Positions 25,792 through 35,258 of a stretch of DNA of 64,000 nucleotides are shown one piece after another; within the stretch, counting starts at the first letter, position 1; the number at the start of each line of letters is the position of its first letter. A program made the position numbers and the translations under genes. The stretch comes from Paenibacillus pabuli NBRC 13638 (GTDB lineage Bacteria > Bacillota > Bacilli > Paenibacillales > Paenibacillaceae), in NCBI RefSeq assembly GCF_001514495.1, contig NZ_BCNM01000005.1:124001-188000 (forward strand), in the 5' to 3' direction. The notes under the pieces were generated by a model. The model saw only the letters and a list, made by a program, of their open reading frames with translations, searched no databases and had not been told where the DNA came from.

Positions 25792-27375
25792 TTAACTGCA
25801 GGAAGGCTTGTACGACAATGCCTCCTCACGGTATTCACTCGGAGTTTTGCCTGTGTGCTTTTTGAACAGCCTGCTAAAATACTTAACATCCTCATATCCG
25901 CTGATGGCGGCGACCTCACTTACTTTCGCGGGAGATACCACCAACATGTCCATCGCCCGCCGAATTCGCATCTCTGTTACAAAATCACCAAAAGTGACGC
26001 CTGTTTCTTTCTTAAACAGCTCACTAAGATGTCCCGGATGCACATGAACCTGACCTGCGACATGCTGCAAGCTGATATCCTGTGCCAAACCGGATTCCAT
26101 ATAAGCAATCGCCTTCTGTACATGACTTGTCCGCCCCTGCCCTATTTGGTTATGGTATGCATACATCACACCGTATAAATGATGAAATAGCAGATCCCGA
26201 AGCTCACCCGCCACCGCATCCGGATCTGGCATCCACGGTTCGAACCGCTCCAAGTCTTCTCTACCTATGGCACGCATCGTACGAATCAGCCAACGCTGTC
26301 CGGCATTCACCACGGAATGCAAACAGGCATCGAAGGACTCTGGTGTAACTTCCGGGTCCAGCCTCAGCTCAGCCATCAGTTCTTGTACCCATGTGGTGAG
26401 CATAATCGAGTCGTTATCCAGTAATATTGTCCCTAATGTGGTTTCTTCCTCATGATGAAGAACCGTTTTGCCGCCTTTGCGGTGCATGACGTCTTCATAT
26501 TTCCATATCCTGTCTTCGAGCAACCCATGGTAACGATACGCCATCGAAGCTGTCCGGTAGCTCTCATGCAATTGATCGACCTCCCAACAGGGTAGCCCTA
26601 CTGCTGCACGCAGTGTACATTTTAACAGCTGCTCGATCCGGTTTAATGCAATACCCAGCGTAAATTGGAATTCCTGCTTGTTCGGTGGTAACTGTAAAAC
26701 ACAGATGATCCGGTTCTTTTGCATTTGAGCGATCGCACCTGGCAGAACATCTTCCAGCATATTTTGCACGGCAAAGTTCAATAATGCAGCCGATGAACGA
26801 CTCCAGCCTGCCGCTTTCAAGATCAGAACTTGTCTCTGTATCTGCTCTTTGCCAGAATAACAATCCGATTGTACATTCATTCCCGGCTGGAGAAATACAG
26901 GACAAGGGCCGGATTCAACGTCTCCATCAATGATCCATTCAGTGAACAGACGCTGTCTGTTCTCACGAAGCAGCTGTCCTTCTCTTGATTTTTCAGCCCA
27001 TCGTTCGGTAATCCGTTGTTTGGCCTGAAGCACTGTCTTGATAATTTCCTCCGGCTTGCTCGTCTTGAGCAGGTAATCCGTCACACCTTGCCGAATCGCC
27101 TGCTGAGCGTAAGAGAAGTCATCGTATCCCGATAAAATAATAACCTCTAGTTCCGGCAGTAGCTTCAGCCCTTCCTGTGCCAATTCAAGCCCCGTCCTGC
27201 CTGTCATCCGAATATCCGTCATTAGAATATGCGGCCTCTCATCAGCCATGCGTGTTAACGCCTCTTCTGCCGAGGCTGCTGGCGGGAGAAGCTCGATCCC
27301 CAGTTCATGCCAGGCAATTACACTGGCAAGCCCTGTTCGAATAATTACTTCATCATCAACAATCAGTAATCTCAT
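25792..27375 (-). CDS. Response regulator with AraC-type DNA-binding domain (YesN family)
   Basis: Regulator of 527 residues. The receiver domain (about 1-120) begins MRLLIVDDEVIIRTGL and has the phospho-acceptor Asp in LMTDIRMTG and a Lys in LLKTSKP. The usual MPGMDG reads MTGRTG here. The C-terminal AraC domain is clear (VAGQVHVHPGHLSELFKKET ... GYEDVKYFSRLFKKHTGKTP). The ATG overlaps the kinase stop codon (ATGA), so the two are translationally coupled. It probably activates the beta-mannoside transporter operon. Confidence 0.95.
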   Translation of the reverse strand: MRLLIVDDEVIIRTGLASVIAWHELGIELLPPAASAEEALTRMADERPHILMTDIRMTGRTGLELAQEGLKLLPELEVIILSGYDDFSYAQQAIRQGVTDYLLKTSKPEEIIKTVLQAKQRITERWAEKSREGQLLRENRQRLFTEWIIDGDVESGPCPVFLQPGMNVQSDCYSGKEQIQRQVLILKAAGWSRSSAALLNFAVQNMLEDVLPGAIAQMQKNRIICVLQLPPNKQEFQFTLGIALNRIEQLLKCTLRAAVGLPCWEVDQLHESYRTASMAYRYHGLLEDRIWKYEDVMHRKGGKTVLHHEEETTLGTILLDNDSIMLTTWVQELMAELRLDPEVTPESFDACLHSVVNAGQRWLIRTMRAIGREDLERFEPWMPDPDAVAGELRDLLFHHLYGVMYAYHNQIGQGRTSHVQKAIAYMESGLAQDISLQHVAGQVHVHPGHLSELFKKETGVTFGDFVTEMRIRRAMDMLVVSPAKVSEVAAISGYEDVKYFSRLFKKHTGKTPSEYREEALSYKPSCS

Positions 27376-29177
27376 GGCGATTCCTCCAGGATTGGAATGG
27401 AAAATGAAATCCGGGTTCCACCCCCAACCCGGCTGTCCACTTCGAGCTGCGCCTCAGCACCATAATGAAGCAGCAGTCTCTCGTTCACATTGCGGAGCCC
27501 GTAACCACCTTGGGAAACTTGCTGCATAGGCTCTTTTTCCGTCCAAAGGCAGTTTGAATGATGCTGCTCTTGCTCATCTGATGGCACAAGACTACGTCTA
27601 ATCTGATCCAGCCTGTCCGGCTCCATGCCCGCACCGTCATCCAGCACCAGCACATTCAGCCGTTCCTCGTCCTGGCGAATCATGATCGTAATCGTTCCCA
27701 TGCCTGCTTTCGGCTGAATGCCATGAATCATCGCATTCTCTACAAGCGGTTGGAGCAGCAATTTCAGCATCATCCGCTGTTCAAGTGCCGGATCAACAAT
27801 ATAATGCACAGCGAACTTGTCGGGAAAACGGATGGATTGCACGCGGACATAGTGACGAATATGGGCAATTTCTTGTCCTACGGGGCAGTATTCCTTACCC
27901 TGATTCAGACTGATACGCAGGAAATCACTCAATCCCTCGACCATATCTGCAATTTTTTTCTCTTCCGACATCAAGGCAATCCAATGGATGGACGAAAGGG
28001 TGTTATACAAGAAATGAGGATTGATCTGCGCCTGTAGGGCTCTAAGATCAGCTTCCTTCTTGCGGGCCTCCCCGCGTATAACCTCTTCCTTCAGGCTTTC
28101 GATATGTGCGCCGAGCAGATTATAACTCTCTCCTAGCCGTCCAATCTCATCATCACTTTCGGAACGGAACAAAGGCAGCGGCCGATCCGGATCGATCCGG
28201 GACAGATGCCGGGTCAGTACCCGGAGCGGTCTTGTCACACGGCGTACAGTAAACCAGACCAGCCCGGCACTGATCGCAGCAGACATGGTAACAGCAACCG
28301 CAGTGAGAATAAGGATATAGCCATTTTCCGACTTGTATTGGTCGTAAGGTACTGTTCCGGTTAACGTCCACCCCGTCAGCTGTTCCGGGTAATAGAGCAA
28401 AGTACGTTTATCCTCTCCGCTGCCATATGTGGTCGTTCCGCTACCTCCTTGCTGAATCAGCGTCTGTACACCCGGCTCAATCTGATCCAGTGACTTTCCA
28501 AGACGGGATTTATCCATGGAAGACAAAATCTCTCCAGATGGTCCAATCAGCTCAAGCCGCCCTTCTCCCCTGCCAAGCCCCAGCGCGGCCCAGTCTTTGG
28601 AGATCGCTTTTTCATCCAGACTGATCGCCAGCCAGCCAATCGGTCGATAGTCATGGATACTGCGAATGGGCCGAACCAATGTGATTACATTTTGGATACC
28701 CGCATAATTCTGAACCGGATAGACACCTGTCCACGCTTTGACCGCATCTCCATGTGGAGCAGGAGGATAGGCCACATTGGATGATTCGTACCATGTAGCC
28801 GTAGTCAGTGTTGCATCGAAACGGTCCGGATAGATTGCAATGTTGGCAATATATTTTTTGGAGGCAGCCAGATTGGTCATCCTGCCCAGGATATCTACAC
28901 GGTCCAGCTCATGGTCCTCATTACGGCTCAGATACTGCTGGATATCCCGTTCCCCGATTAGGAAAATCGACAGGTTCTCTGCGTCCTGAAGCATGTAACG
29001 AAGATTCGCTTCTACTTGCTTTAGCGTATCCATGCCAGACAGCTTGGTTTTTTGTTCCGTGATGCGGGAAGAGATCAGGAAGGCGAACAGACCCAGCACC
29101 AGCAGCGGCACAATCATGGAAGCCGTCACAACAACCGAGAGCTTCCTCTGCAACGAAGATGTGAGCCAGCGTCCCAA
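27372..29177 (-). CDS. Sensor histidine kinase, YesM family
   Basis: Membrane kinase of 601 residues with a TTG start (29177) after GAGGAGGG. A transmembrane helix at about 15-35 and another near 290-310 enclose an extracellular sensor of about 250 residues. A HAMP region, the His_kinase box QINPHFLYNTLSSIHWIA and the ATPase motifs ENAMIHGI, DDGAGM and GYGLRNVNERL follow. It overlaps the regulator gene by four bases and follows the second permease by 30 bases. It presumably detects the beta-mannoside or its binding protein. Confidence 0.95.
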   Translation of the reverse strand: MGRWLTSSLQRKLSVVVTASMIVPLLVLGLFAFLISSRITEQKTKLSGMDTLKQVEANLRYMLQDAENLSIFLIGERDIQQYLSRNEDHELDRVDILGRMTNLAASKKYIANIAIYPDRFDATLTTATWYESSNVAYPPAPHGDAVKAWTGVYPVQNYAGIQNVITLVRPIRSIHDYRPIGWLAISLDEKAISKDWAALGLGRGEGRLELIGPSGEILSSMDKSRLGKSLDQIEPGVQTLIQQGGSGTTTYGSGEDKRTLLYYPEQLTGWTLTGTVPYDQYKSENGYILILTAVAVTMSAAISAGLVWFTVRRVTRPLRVLTRHLSRIDPDRPLPLFRSESDDEIGRLGESYNLLGAHIESLKEEVIRGEARKKEADLRALQAQINPHFLYNTLSSIHWIALMSEEKKIADMVEGLSDFLRISLNQGKEYCPVGQEIAHIRHYVRVQSIRFPDKFAVHYIVDPALEQRMMLKLLLQPLVENAMIHGIQPKAGMGTITIMIRQDEERLNVLVLDDGAGMEPDRLDQIRRSLVPSDEQEQHHSNCLWTEKEPMQQVSQGGYGLRNVNERLLLHYGAEAQLEVDSRVGGGTRISFSIPILEESP

Positions 29178-29207
29178 ACCTTTTCCCTCCTCTGGATGCG
29201 CGTTCGT

Positions 29208-30083
29208 TTAACCTTTGACAGCTCCCGCTGTCATGCCTTTCATGACCTGTTCCTGGAATACAAGGTACAGAATAATGGTCGGAATCACCGAAAGCGTCAT
29301 GGCAGCAAGCGTCAATCCGTAATCCGTCTGATAACCGTCAGCAAAGTTCGCAATAGCCAGCGGTAACGTTTTCAATCCGGTTTTGTTAATAAACACGAGT
29401 GCAAATGAAAAGTCATTCCACGCATGCAGGAAACTCAGAATCGTGACCGTCGACAAGGCAGGAACAGACATCGGAAGCATGATGCGGGTGAACAATCCCC
29501 AAAGACCTGTTCCATCGATAAATGCAGCCTCTTCAATGTCACGCGGTACACTTGTCAAATAGGCAGTAAGCACAAATATAGCGGTTGGCAATGCAAACGC
29601 CGTATACGGCAGGATCAGTGCCCAATACGTATTTAGCAGGGACATCTGTTTCATCAGAATAAACAATGGAACGAGCGTACTATGAATGGGAATGAGCATG
29701 CCCACAACAAAAAAGGTCATGATCAGCCCTTTCCAGCGAAATTGGAAGCGTGCCAATATAAATGAAGAAAGTGCTGCGATAAACAGCGTCAAAATAAGTG
29801 AACCAACGGACACAATCAGTGAATTGCCAAATGCGGTGCCCAACCTGGAACTTTCCCAGGCATTGCTGAAGTTCTCGAAGTTCCATTTCTCCGGGAGACC
29901 GAAGGGTCTGCTGTAGAAATCTTCATTCGTCTTGAACGCACTGATCACGAGCCAGTAAAACGGATACAATGTTAAAATACCATAGACCGTCAGCAGCGTC
30001 CAAACAATTCCGCTGCGCAAGCGGTGAGCCGAATAACCTGTCGTACGTCCAGGCGATGGCATTGATACCGGTGTCACACTCAT
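29208..30083 (-). CDS. Sugar ABC transporter permease, MalG/LacG type (CUT1)
   Basis: Inner-membrane subunit of 291 residues with six hydrophobic segments and the EAA loop (EEAAFIDGTGLWGLFTRIMLP). The end QEQVMKGMTAGAVKG is typical of MalG-like permeases. A clear AAAGGAG precedes the ATG. It follows the MalF-like gene by 18 bases. The pair forms the channel for the solute-binding protein encoded at 31142-32458. Confidence 0.95.
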   Translation of the reverse strand: MSVTPVSMPSPGRTTGYSAHRLRSGIVWTLLTVYGILTLYPFYWLVISAFKTNEDFYSRPFGLPEKWNFENFSNAWESSRLGTAFGNSLIVSVGSLILTLFIAALSSFILARFQFRWKGLIMTFFVVGMLIPIHSTLVPLFILMKQMSLLNTYWALILPYTAFALPTAIFVLTAYLTSVPRDIEEAAFIDGTGLWGLFTRIMLPMSVPALSTVTILSFLHAWNDFSFALVFINKTGLKTLPLAIANFADGYQTDYGLTLAAMTLSVIPTIILYLVFQEQVMKGMTAGAVKG

Positions 30084-30101
30084 TACAGTTCCCCCTCTCC
30101 T

Positions 30102-30980
30102 TTAGTTCTCTTTTCGTTTGCGACTGGTTACCCACTGGCTTGTTCCAATAAGCAGCAGGGAAATCAGCACGATGGTCGTTGAGATGGCACTACCGAAGCC
30201 ATAACGGTACGTTGTAAAGGTTGAATTATACATATACGTAGCAAGCAGCTCCGTTGCATGTGCCGGTCCACCTTTGGTCATGATGTACACCAGGTCGAAG
30301 GACTTCAGACTGCCCGAGATGCACAGAATGATTGCCACCTGAACCGTTCCCCAAATCATGGGCAAAGAAATGGATACCAGCTTGCGAAGTCCCGATGCAC
30401 CGTCAATCTTGGCGGCATCATGAATCTCGCCTGGAATGTTTTGCAGTGCCGAGATGAAGATAATCAGATACAAGCCGACAAAGCTCCAGAGCAGCGGCGG
30501 CACCAGCGAGAAAATCGCGATTTTGTCATCGGACAGCCATTGCAGCTTCCAACTCTCCAGCCCGAGTGCGTCCAGCAGGAAGTTCAGTATCCCGATCTGC
30601 GGATGATAGATATATTGCCAGATCATGCCAATGACGACCGTGGACAATACCATCGGCAGAAATACGGCTGAGCGCAGGAAGCGCTGTAATGGATTGCTTT
30701 TGTGTAAAATGACCGCGAGCATCAGCGCCAACGGAATTTGTCCGAATACCGACGCCAGAACAAAAATAACGTTATTTTTCAGTGCCCGCCAAAATACGGG
30801 ATCATGCCATATTTCCACATAGTTATCCAGACCAATATATTTCGATTCTCCGATACCGGACCAGTTGAAGAAGCCATAATACGCTGACCACACAACTGGC
30901 ACAAATACAAACAACGCATAAATAATGACTGCCGGGGCAAGCCCCAGCATAATAAAACGCCGACTGCGCAGTGCGTTCAT
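30102..30980 (-). CDS. Sugar ABC transporter permease, MalF/LacF type (CUT1)
   Basis: Inner-membrane subunit of 292 residues with six hydrophobic segments and the EAA loop (HDAAKIDGASGLRKLVSISLP). The start at 30980 is preceded by AAGGGAAG; a GTG three codons upstream is less likely. It is separated from the solute-binding protein gene by a stem-loop (31043-31064), which usually lets the binding protein be made in excess over the membrane parts. No ATPase gene is in this operon. Confidence 0.95.
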   Translation of the reverse strand: MNALRSRRFIMLGLAPAVIIYALFVFVPVVWSAYYGFFNWSGIGESKYIGLDNYVEIWHDPVFWRALKNNVIFVLASVFGQIPLALMLAVILHKSNPLQRFLRSAVFLPMVLSTVVIGMIWQYIYHPQIGILNFLLDALGLESWKLQWLSDDKIAIFSLVPPLLWSFVGLYLIIFISALQNIPGEIHDAAKIDGASGLRKLVSISLPMIWGTVQVAIILCISGSLKSFDLVYIMTKGGPAHATELLATYMYNSTFTTYRYGFGSAISTTIVLISLLLIGTSQWVTSRKRKEN

Positions 30981-31042
30981 TTCGCTCACTTCCCTTCATA
31001 TATGCCTTTCCAACCTGTGCACTCCATCCTTGTAAATGAAAA

Positions 31043-31064
31043 CCCCTCCCCTGCCGGGAAGGGG
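31043..31064 (-). terminator. Intercistronic stem-loop after the solute-binding protein gene
   Basis: On the minus strand CCCCTTCCC pairs with GGGGAGGGG (one G-T pair) around a 4-base loop, then TTTTC. A partial terminator here would raise binding-protein output over permease output. Confidence 0.65.
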
Positions 31065-31141
31065 CATGAACAGATCAATCCTCATCGAAATAGTCATTGG
31101 TCTACTCACTTTCATGATTCAATCCATGACCTATCTATCGA

Positions 31142-32458
31142 TTATTCATTACCAACCGCGTTCGCCTGAGCAGCCTGAATTTTAGCCGCAATATCTTCGG
31201 CTTTCCCGCCCATGAGCAGCTCCTGCAATCCGTTATTAATGACTTCAACCGTTGCCGATCCCAGCTTGGAATCGTAAACCGGATTAATTTTCACTTCCTG
31301 CATCAGATCGTACAATTCAACGAACAATGGATGTGCATTGGATTTGTCCAGATCGATCTTGTAACTGACCAGCGTACTGCTGTCCAGTGTTGCCTTCTGA
31401 CCATCAGGTCCTGCCAAGGCGTAGAACAACTCCATGGCTGCATCCTTTTGGGCGCCTTCCAGCTTTTTGCTCACACCCAGCCCGGTTCCTACAACACCGG
31501 ATGTTGTTCTCGGCTCACCCTGACCACCATCCACTGGGGGAAGAATTGTAATGTGCGTGTTTTTCAACACATCTTCAGGTGCGTTATTCACCAGGTTCGC
31601 CAGCGCCCACCCACCGTTCATGACCATGGCCGCTTTGCCCTGGAAGTACAGCTGCATCATTTGAGTCTCGTCGATACTGTTGAATCCGTCCTGGAATGCC
31701 TTGCTGTTGCCAAGTTCCTGCATTTTGTTCAGCGCCTGGATGAATTGTGGATCAGTAAAACTTGCTCCATCCTGTGCCGCTGCTTTCAGAAACCAGTCTG
31801 TACCCGTAATCCGATCAGCCAGCGTACTGAAGATGGTCGATTGAGCTACCCAATTCGCCTTGTTGCCCAGCGCCATTGGAATGACCTTGTTTTCATTGAA
31901 CGTAGCAATCGCCTGTTCCAGCTCGGCCCATGTCTCAGGCACTTTCACGTTATACTGTTTGAACAGCGCCTCGTTGTAATAGATGAAGGAACTTGGTGCC
32001 AGATTCATCGGCACAGAGTAGATATTCCCGTCCACGGTATATCCGTCCAGCGCGTTAGGTATAAAATTGTCCTTCCACTCCGGCTTTGCGTCCAACTCGG
32101 CATTGATCGGCTGCAGCAGATCCCCTTTTACAAATTCCTTGGTCATCGCATCCGGCCACATAACAAACAAATCCGGCATTTCATTGGCCGCCGCCACGGT
32201 CCGAAGTCTGGTTTTGAGCCCATCTGTAGGCAGGCCTTCATCCACTACTTCGATATCCGGGTGTGACGCACGGAAGTCATCAATAATTTTGCGCATCGCT
32301 ACCGCTTTGGCATCCTGCCCGGTCCAATTGTGCCAGAGTGTGACGGTTACTTTATCCTTGCTGCCACTGCCTTCTGAGCTGTCACCGCCCCCGCAGCCAG
32401 CAAGAACGATGGAAAACAAAGCCATTGCCAATATTCCCGAAAGCCATTTTTTCAACAT
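31142..32458 (-). CDS. Extracellular sugar-binding lipoprotein (ABC, CUT1)
   Basis: Solute-binding protein of 438 residues. The lipoprotein signal MLKKWLSGILAMALFSIVLAGC puts the anchor Cys at residue 22. The mature part has the usual family features (VTVTLWHNWTGQDAKAV near the start, LFVMWPDAMTKEF, GKAAMVMNGGWALANL). It captures a sugar, here most likely a mannoside given the operon's beta-mannosidase. The start at 32458 has AAGGGGG upstream; an earlier in-frame ATG at 32515 is not supported. It is the first gene of the operon and has a good cre match upstream. Confidence 0.95.
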   Translation of the reverse strand: MLKKWLSGILAMALFSIVLAGCGGGDSSEGSGSKDKVTVTLWHNWTGQDAKAVAMRKIIDDFRASHPDIEVVDEGLPTDGLKTRLRTVAAANEMPDLFVMWPDAMTKEFVKGDLLQPINAELDAKPEWKDNFIPNALDGYTVDGNIYSVPMNLAPSSFIYYNEALFKQYNVKVPETWAELEQAIATFNENKVIPMALGNKANWVAQSTIFSTLADRITGTDWFLKAAAQDGASFTDPQFIQALNKMQELGNSKAFQDGFNSIDETQMMQLYFQGKAAMVMNGGWALANLVNNAPEDVLKNTHITILPPVDGGQGEPRTTSGVVGTGLGVSKKLEGAQKDAAMELFYALAGPDGQKATLDSSTLVSYKIDLDKSNAHPLFVELYDLMQEVKINPVYDSKLGSATVEVINNGLQELLMGGKAEDIAAKIQAAQANAVGNE

Positions 32459-32500
32459 CACTTTAATCCCCCTTGGTGATTTGATTACACTTATTGTAAA

Positions 32501-32514
32501 TGGTAACGCTAACA
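32501..32514. promoter_or_regulatory. cre site (CcpA operator) upstream of the solute-binding protein gene
   Basis: TGGTAACGCTAACA fits TGWNANCGNTNWCA in 13 of 14 positions and is nearly palindromic. It lies 43 bases before the start codon. Catabolite repression of the beta-mannoside operon is the likely meaning. Confidence 0.65.
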
Positions 32515-32600
32515 TTCTGTAAGGTGACGATCCACGGGTACAGGGGTGAAAAATATCGGATACCTTGTTTGATTACGCCATCTTTGCTTCCATATAAAAA

Positions 32601-32621
32601 GAGCCCTCACAATGAGAGCTC
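32601..32621 (-). terminator. Terminator of the acyltransferase gene
   Basis: GAGC-CTCA and TGAG-GCTC arms with one mismatch in the middle, followed on the minus strand by TTTTTATAT. Confidence 0.6.
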
Positions 32622-32647
32622 CCGATCAATGATAAATAAGTGCTGAT

Positions 32648-34750
32648 TTATTTCAAATTTTCTTTCACAAGTGCTGCAAAAGCTTCCGAACCTTCCGTGG
32701 TCAGATGTACGCCATCTTTTTCAAAATATTCGTCATGCCCCTCGCTTGCACTGTGCCAATCAATCAGTGATACGTTACTGTAGTCGGAAGAAGCTTCATT
32801 CAACGCTTTGTTGACTGTTCTCTCCCATGGACGAGGTACCCGAACAGTAACCAGATATACGTGTTCTTCATCCTTCAAATAATCCAGCACGGAATTCAGG
32901 CTTTTCGAATTAAATGAACCGTTCGTTCCAAGTTCCAGTACGACCTGGCTGCCCAATTGATTGTTCTGCTTCAGACCATCCAGTACATCGGCAGCTTCCC
33001 ACATCTGACGTCCGACGTGACCGTCCACGTAAACTCCCGATATGCTTTGTTCAAGATAAGGCTTTGCATCCAGAATAACTGAATCTCCAATGACCGTAGT
33101 ATGAATCTTGCCGTCTTTGGCTGGAAGGACTGTTCCCCCTTCTTCTTGGGACGAGTCAGACGTATTGACAGGATCTTCCGGTTGCTGGGTACCATTCTCT
33201 TCAGAATCGTCGGTTTGATCACGTTGATCGTTGGTGCCTTTGGCCTGACCGGCTGGGTTATTCAAGTCGTCAGGAGTGGTTCCTTTCTCCTCCCCTGATG
33301 ATGATTCGTCCGGTTCGGATGTCGGGTCAGGCTTCGTCGTTTGCTGCTCACCTTTGCCTGTTGGTTCTCCAGCATTCTGCGCAGGTTTATCGTTTTTCTG
33401 TGGCTCAGGTTTGCTGCCGGAATCCGGAGTATTCACTGCTGCCGGAAGAACATCCTGCCCTTTTTCCTCCACTACGGAGTGGTCTGCATTCAGGGCGGTA
33501 GACATCGATACCGAATGGGAATCGGAATTCGCTGCAGAAGTGATCATCATCTCTGACACGGTAAATGACATCAGCAGAATGCTCATCAGCAATCCGGCGC
33601 GCTTCCACCATACGTTACGGATCCCCGTTGCATACCTTCCTCTTCCCCATAATCGGGACCAGGAAGCACGGAAGCCGTTATAACGAATTGGATTTTCAAT
33701 ATATTTAAGTGACAAGGAGGCAAGCGCGACCGTTGCAGCAACCTGCAAAACCATTCGGACAGGATGTGCTCCACCCGTGTCTACCGCCGGACTTGTTAGA
33801 ATAATGACAGGATAGTGCCACAAGTATAATCCATAGGACCGTTCACCGATCCAGCGCATCGGCTTAGCGCCAATGAATCGAGCAAGTAAGGAGGAAGGAT
33901 GAGCCAATACAGCTACGAGCAATGTCGTCGCTATGGCCTGAAGCACCATTCCTCCTTGATATAATGAAGGATCATACTCACTGCTATTCAGCATCATGTA
34001 GATTAACAAAGCCAGCGCAGCTGCGCCGGATAGATCCAGAACGCTCCGATGGACGCTGGCAAGGGACGACGACAGCTTGCGACTCGGCCATACCACGGCC
34101 AGTGCAGCACCTGCCAACAGGGCAAATGCTCGCGTATCGGTTCCGTAATAAACACGGCTCGGGTCCAGATCCGGATTATACATGATAGCCATTGCACCTG
34201 CTGACAATTCGGCTGCCACGACAATGAATACGACCAGCCATCCCTTTCTTTTGAACAAGAGGATGGCCGCAACCAGTAAAAGAGGCCATACGATGTAGAA
34301 TTGTTCTTCCACCGCCAGCGACCAGAAATGTCCGAAAGGTGACGGTGGGCCGAAACTTTCGAAATAGGAAACGTGATGAAAAATGTACCACCAATTGCTT
34401 ATGTATAAAACGCCCGAGACAATGTCACCACGCAGGGCAGCAAGCCGGGAAGGGTCCGTGCATAGCAGCCAGATCATTACCACTGCGGTCATGGTGAGCA
34501 TACCGGGTAACAGGCGCCTTACTCTTCGAATCCAGAAATCACCGAGCGATATCCGGCCTTGCTCCTGCCATTGTGTCAAGAGGATGTCTGTAATCAAATA
34601 ACCTGAAAGAACAAAGAAAATGCCTACACCGAGCAGACCGCCCGGGATAAAATCTAAATTCAAATGATACCCTATTACTGCAAGCACAGCGATAGCTCGC
34701 AAGCCATCCAATCCGTTCATATGCCGCTTGCTTTTCAATGGTTGTGACAT
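32648..34750 (-). CDS. Membrane acyltransferase 3 with C-terminal SGNH domain (OatA-like)
   Basis: Membrane protein of 700 residues. The first 390 or so residues form an acyltransferase-3 domain (GLDGLRAIAVLAVIGYHL, GFFSLAVEEQFYIVWP-like segment at about 135, about 10 helices). A hydrophilic stretch of about 130 residues rich in Glu, Pro, Asp, Ser and Lys follows (about 415-545), then an SGNH esterase-like domain of about 155 residues with IGDSVILDA (block I Ser), LELGTNGS (block III Asn) and the terminal D-G-V-H. This is the layout of OatA, which O-acetylates peptidoglycan outside the membrane. The target here is not proven. It is monocistronic. Confidence 0.9.
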   Translation of the reverse strand: MSQPLKSKRHMNGLDGLRAIAVLAVIGYHLNLDFIPGGLLGVGIFFVLSGYLITDILLTQWQEQGRISLGDFWIRRVRRLLPGMLTMTAVVMIWLLCTDPSRLAALRGDIVSGVLYISNWWYIFHHVSYFESFGPPSPFGHFWSLAVEEQFYIVWPLLLVAAILLFKRKGWLVVFIVVAAELSAGAMAIMYNPDLDPSRVYYGTDTRAFALLAGAALAVVWPSRKLSSSLASVHRSVLDLSGAAALALLIYMMLNSSEYDPSLYQGGMVLQAIATTLLVAVLAHPSSLLARFIGAKPMRWIGERSYGLYLWHYPVIILTSPAVDTGGAHPVRMVLQVAATVALASLSLKYIENPIRYNGFRASWSRLWGRGRYATGIRNVWWKRAGLLMSILLMSFTVSEMMITSAANSDSHSVSMSTALNADHSVVEEKGQDVLPAAVNTPDSGSKPEPQKNDKPAQNAGEPTGKGEQQTTKPDPTSEPDESSSGEEKGTTPDDLNNPAGQAKGTNDQRDQTDDSEENGTQQPEDPVNTSDSSQEEGGTVLPAKDGKIHTTVIGDSVILDAKPYLEQSISGVYVDGHVGRQMWEAADVLDGLKQNNQLGSQVVLELGTNGSFNSKSLNSVLDYLKDEEHVYLVTVRVPRPWERTVNKALNEASSDYSNVSLIDWHSASEGHDEYFEKDGVHLTTEGSEAFAALVKENLK

Positions 34751-34982
34751 GCATGCCCCTCCTTGTTACGGTAAGTAGACATCATGGGTGTCCGGGGCGT
34801 TTGAGAACTCCTTGTGGTTCTGGTTGTCATTGACATACGTATTGCACCTTCCATCATTCATTTACAACATAAAGAAGACGTATTTCTCTAAAGCATAGTG
34901 TTATTTACGATGTTCTTTATATTTTCTAGATCTCCCGTTTAGCATTATACGCCCGAAAGAATCTTCACAAATTACAATAATA

Positions 34983-35008
34983 GTTACAATCACATGAAAC
35001 GATGTAAC
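34983..35008. repeat. Inverted repeat GTTACA/TGTAAC
   Basis: Perfect 6-base arms, 14 bases apart, in an AT-rich intergenic region about 235 bases before the acyltransferase start. It may be a regulator site or chance. Confidence 0.3.
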
Positions 35009-35163
35009 CTTTCCTGCCAAGCATATACAGCTGTAAAATCATACTCTAATTTAGTCGTGAAATACAGCATTTTTCATGGAATGGCTAATATTACCTAGCC
35101 TGATTTTGTTATATAAGCATATCTCTTTGGATTCGGAAATGTGTGCTTGAACCAATAGCAAAA

Positions 35164-35186
35164 GGCTGCCGACTTGCTCAGCAGCC
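35164..35186 (-). terminator. Terminator after the flavin reductase gene
   Basis: GGCTGC and GCAGCC arms with an 11-base loop. TTTT follows on the minus strand, about 75 bases after the stop codon. Confidence 0.55.
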
Positions 35187-35258
35187 AATAACCATTATAA
35201 ACCTATCTCTTGTGGGATTGAAAGTTTTGCTCATAATTGCTTCTTGGTGCCTAGGACT

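Larger units (their letters stand above)
34751..35258. other. Intergenic region upstream of the acyltransferase gene
   Basis: No convincing gene. It contains the inverted repeat at 34983-35008, the terminator at 35164-35186 and AT-rich sequence; promoters were not clear enough to call. Confidence 0.4.

Noticed and set aside
31331..32266. A 311-codon open frame on the plus strand
   Set aside because: It lies entirely opposite the sugar-binding lipoprotein gene and its translation has no domain, signal or ribosome site. It is a shadow of the real gene.
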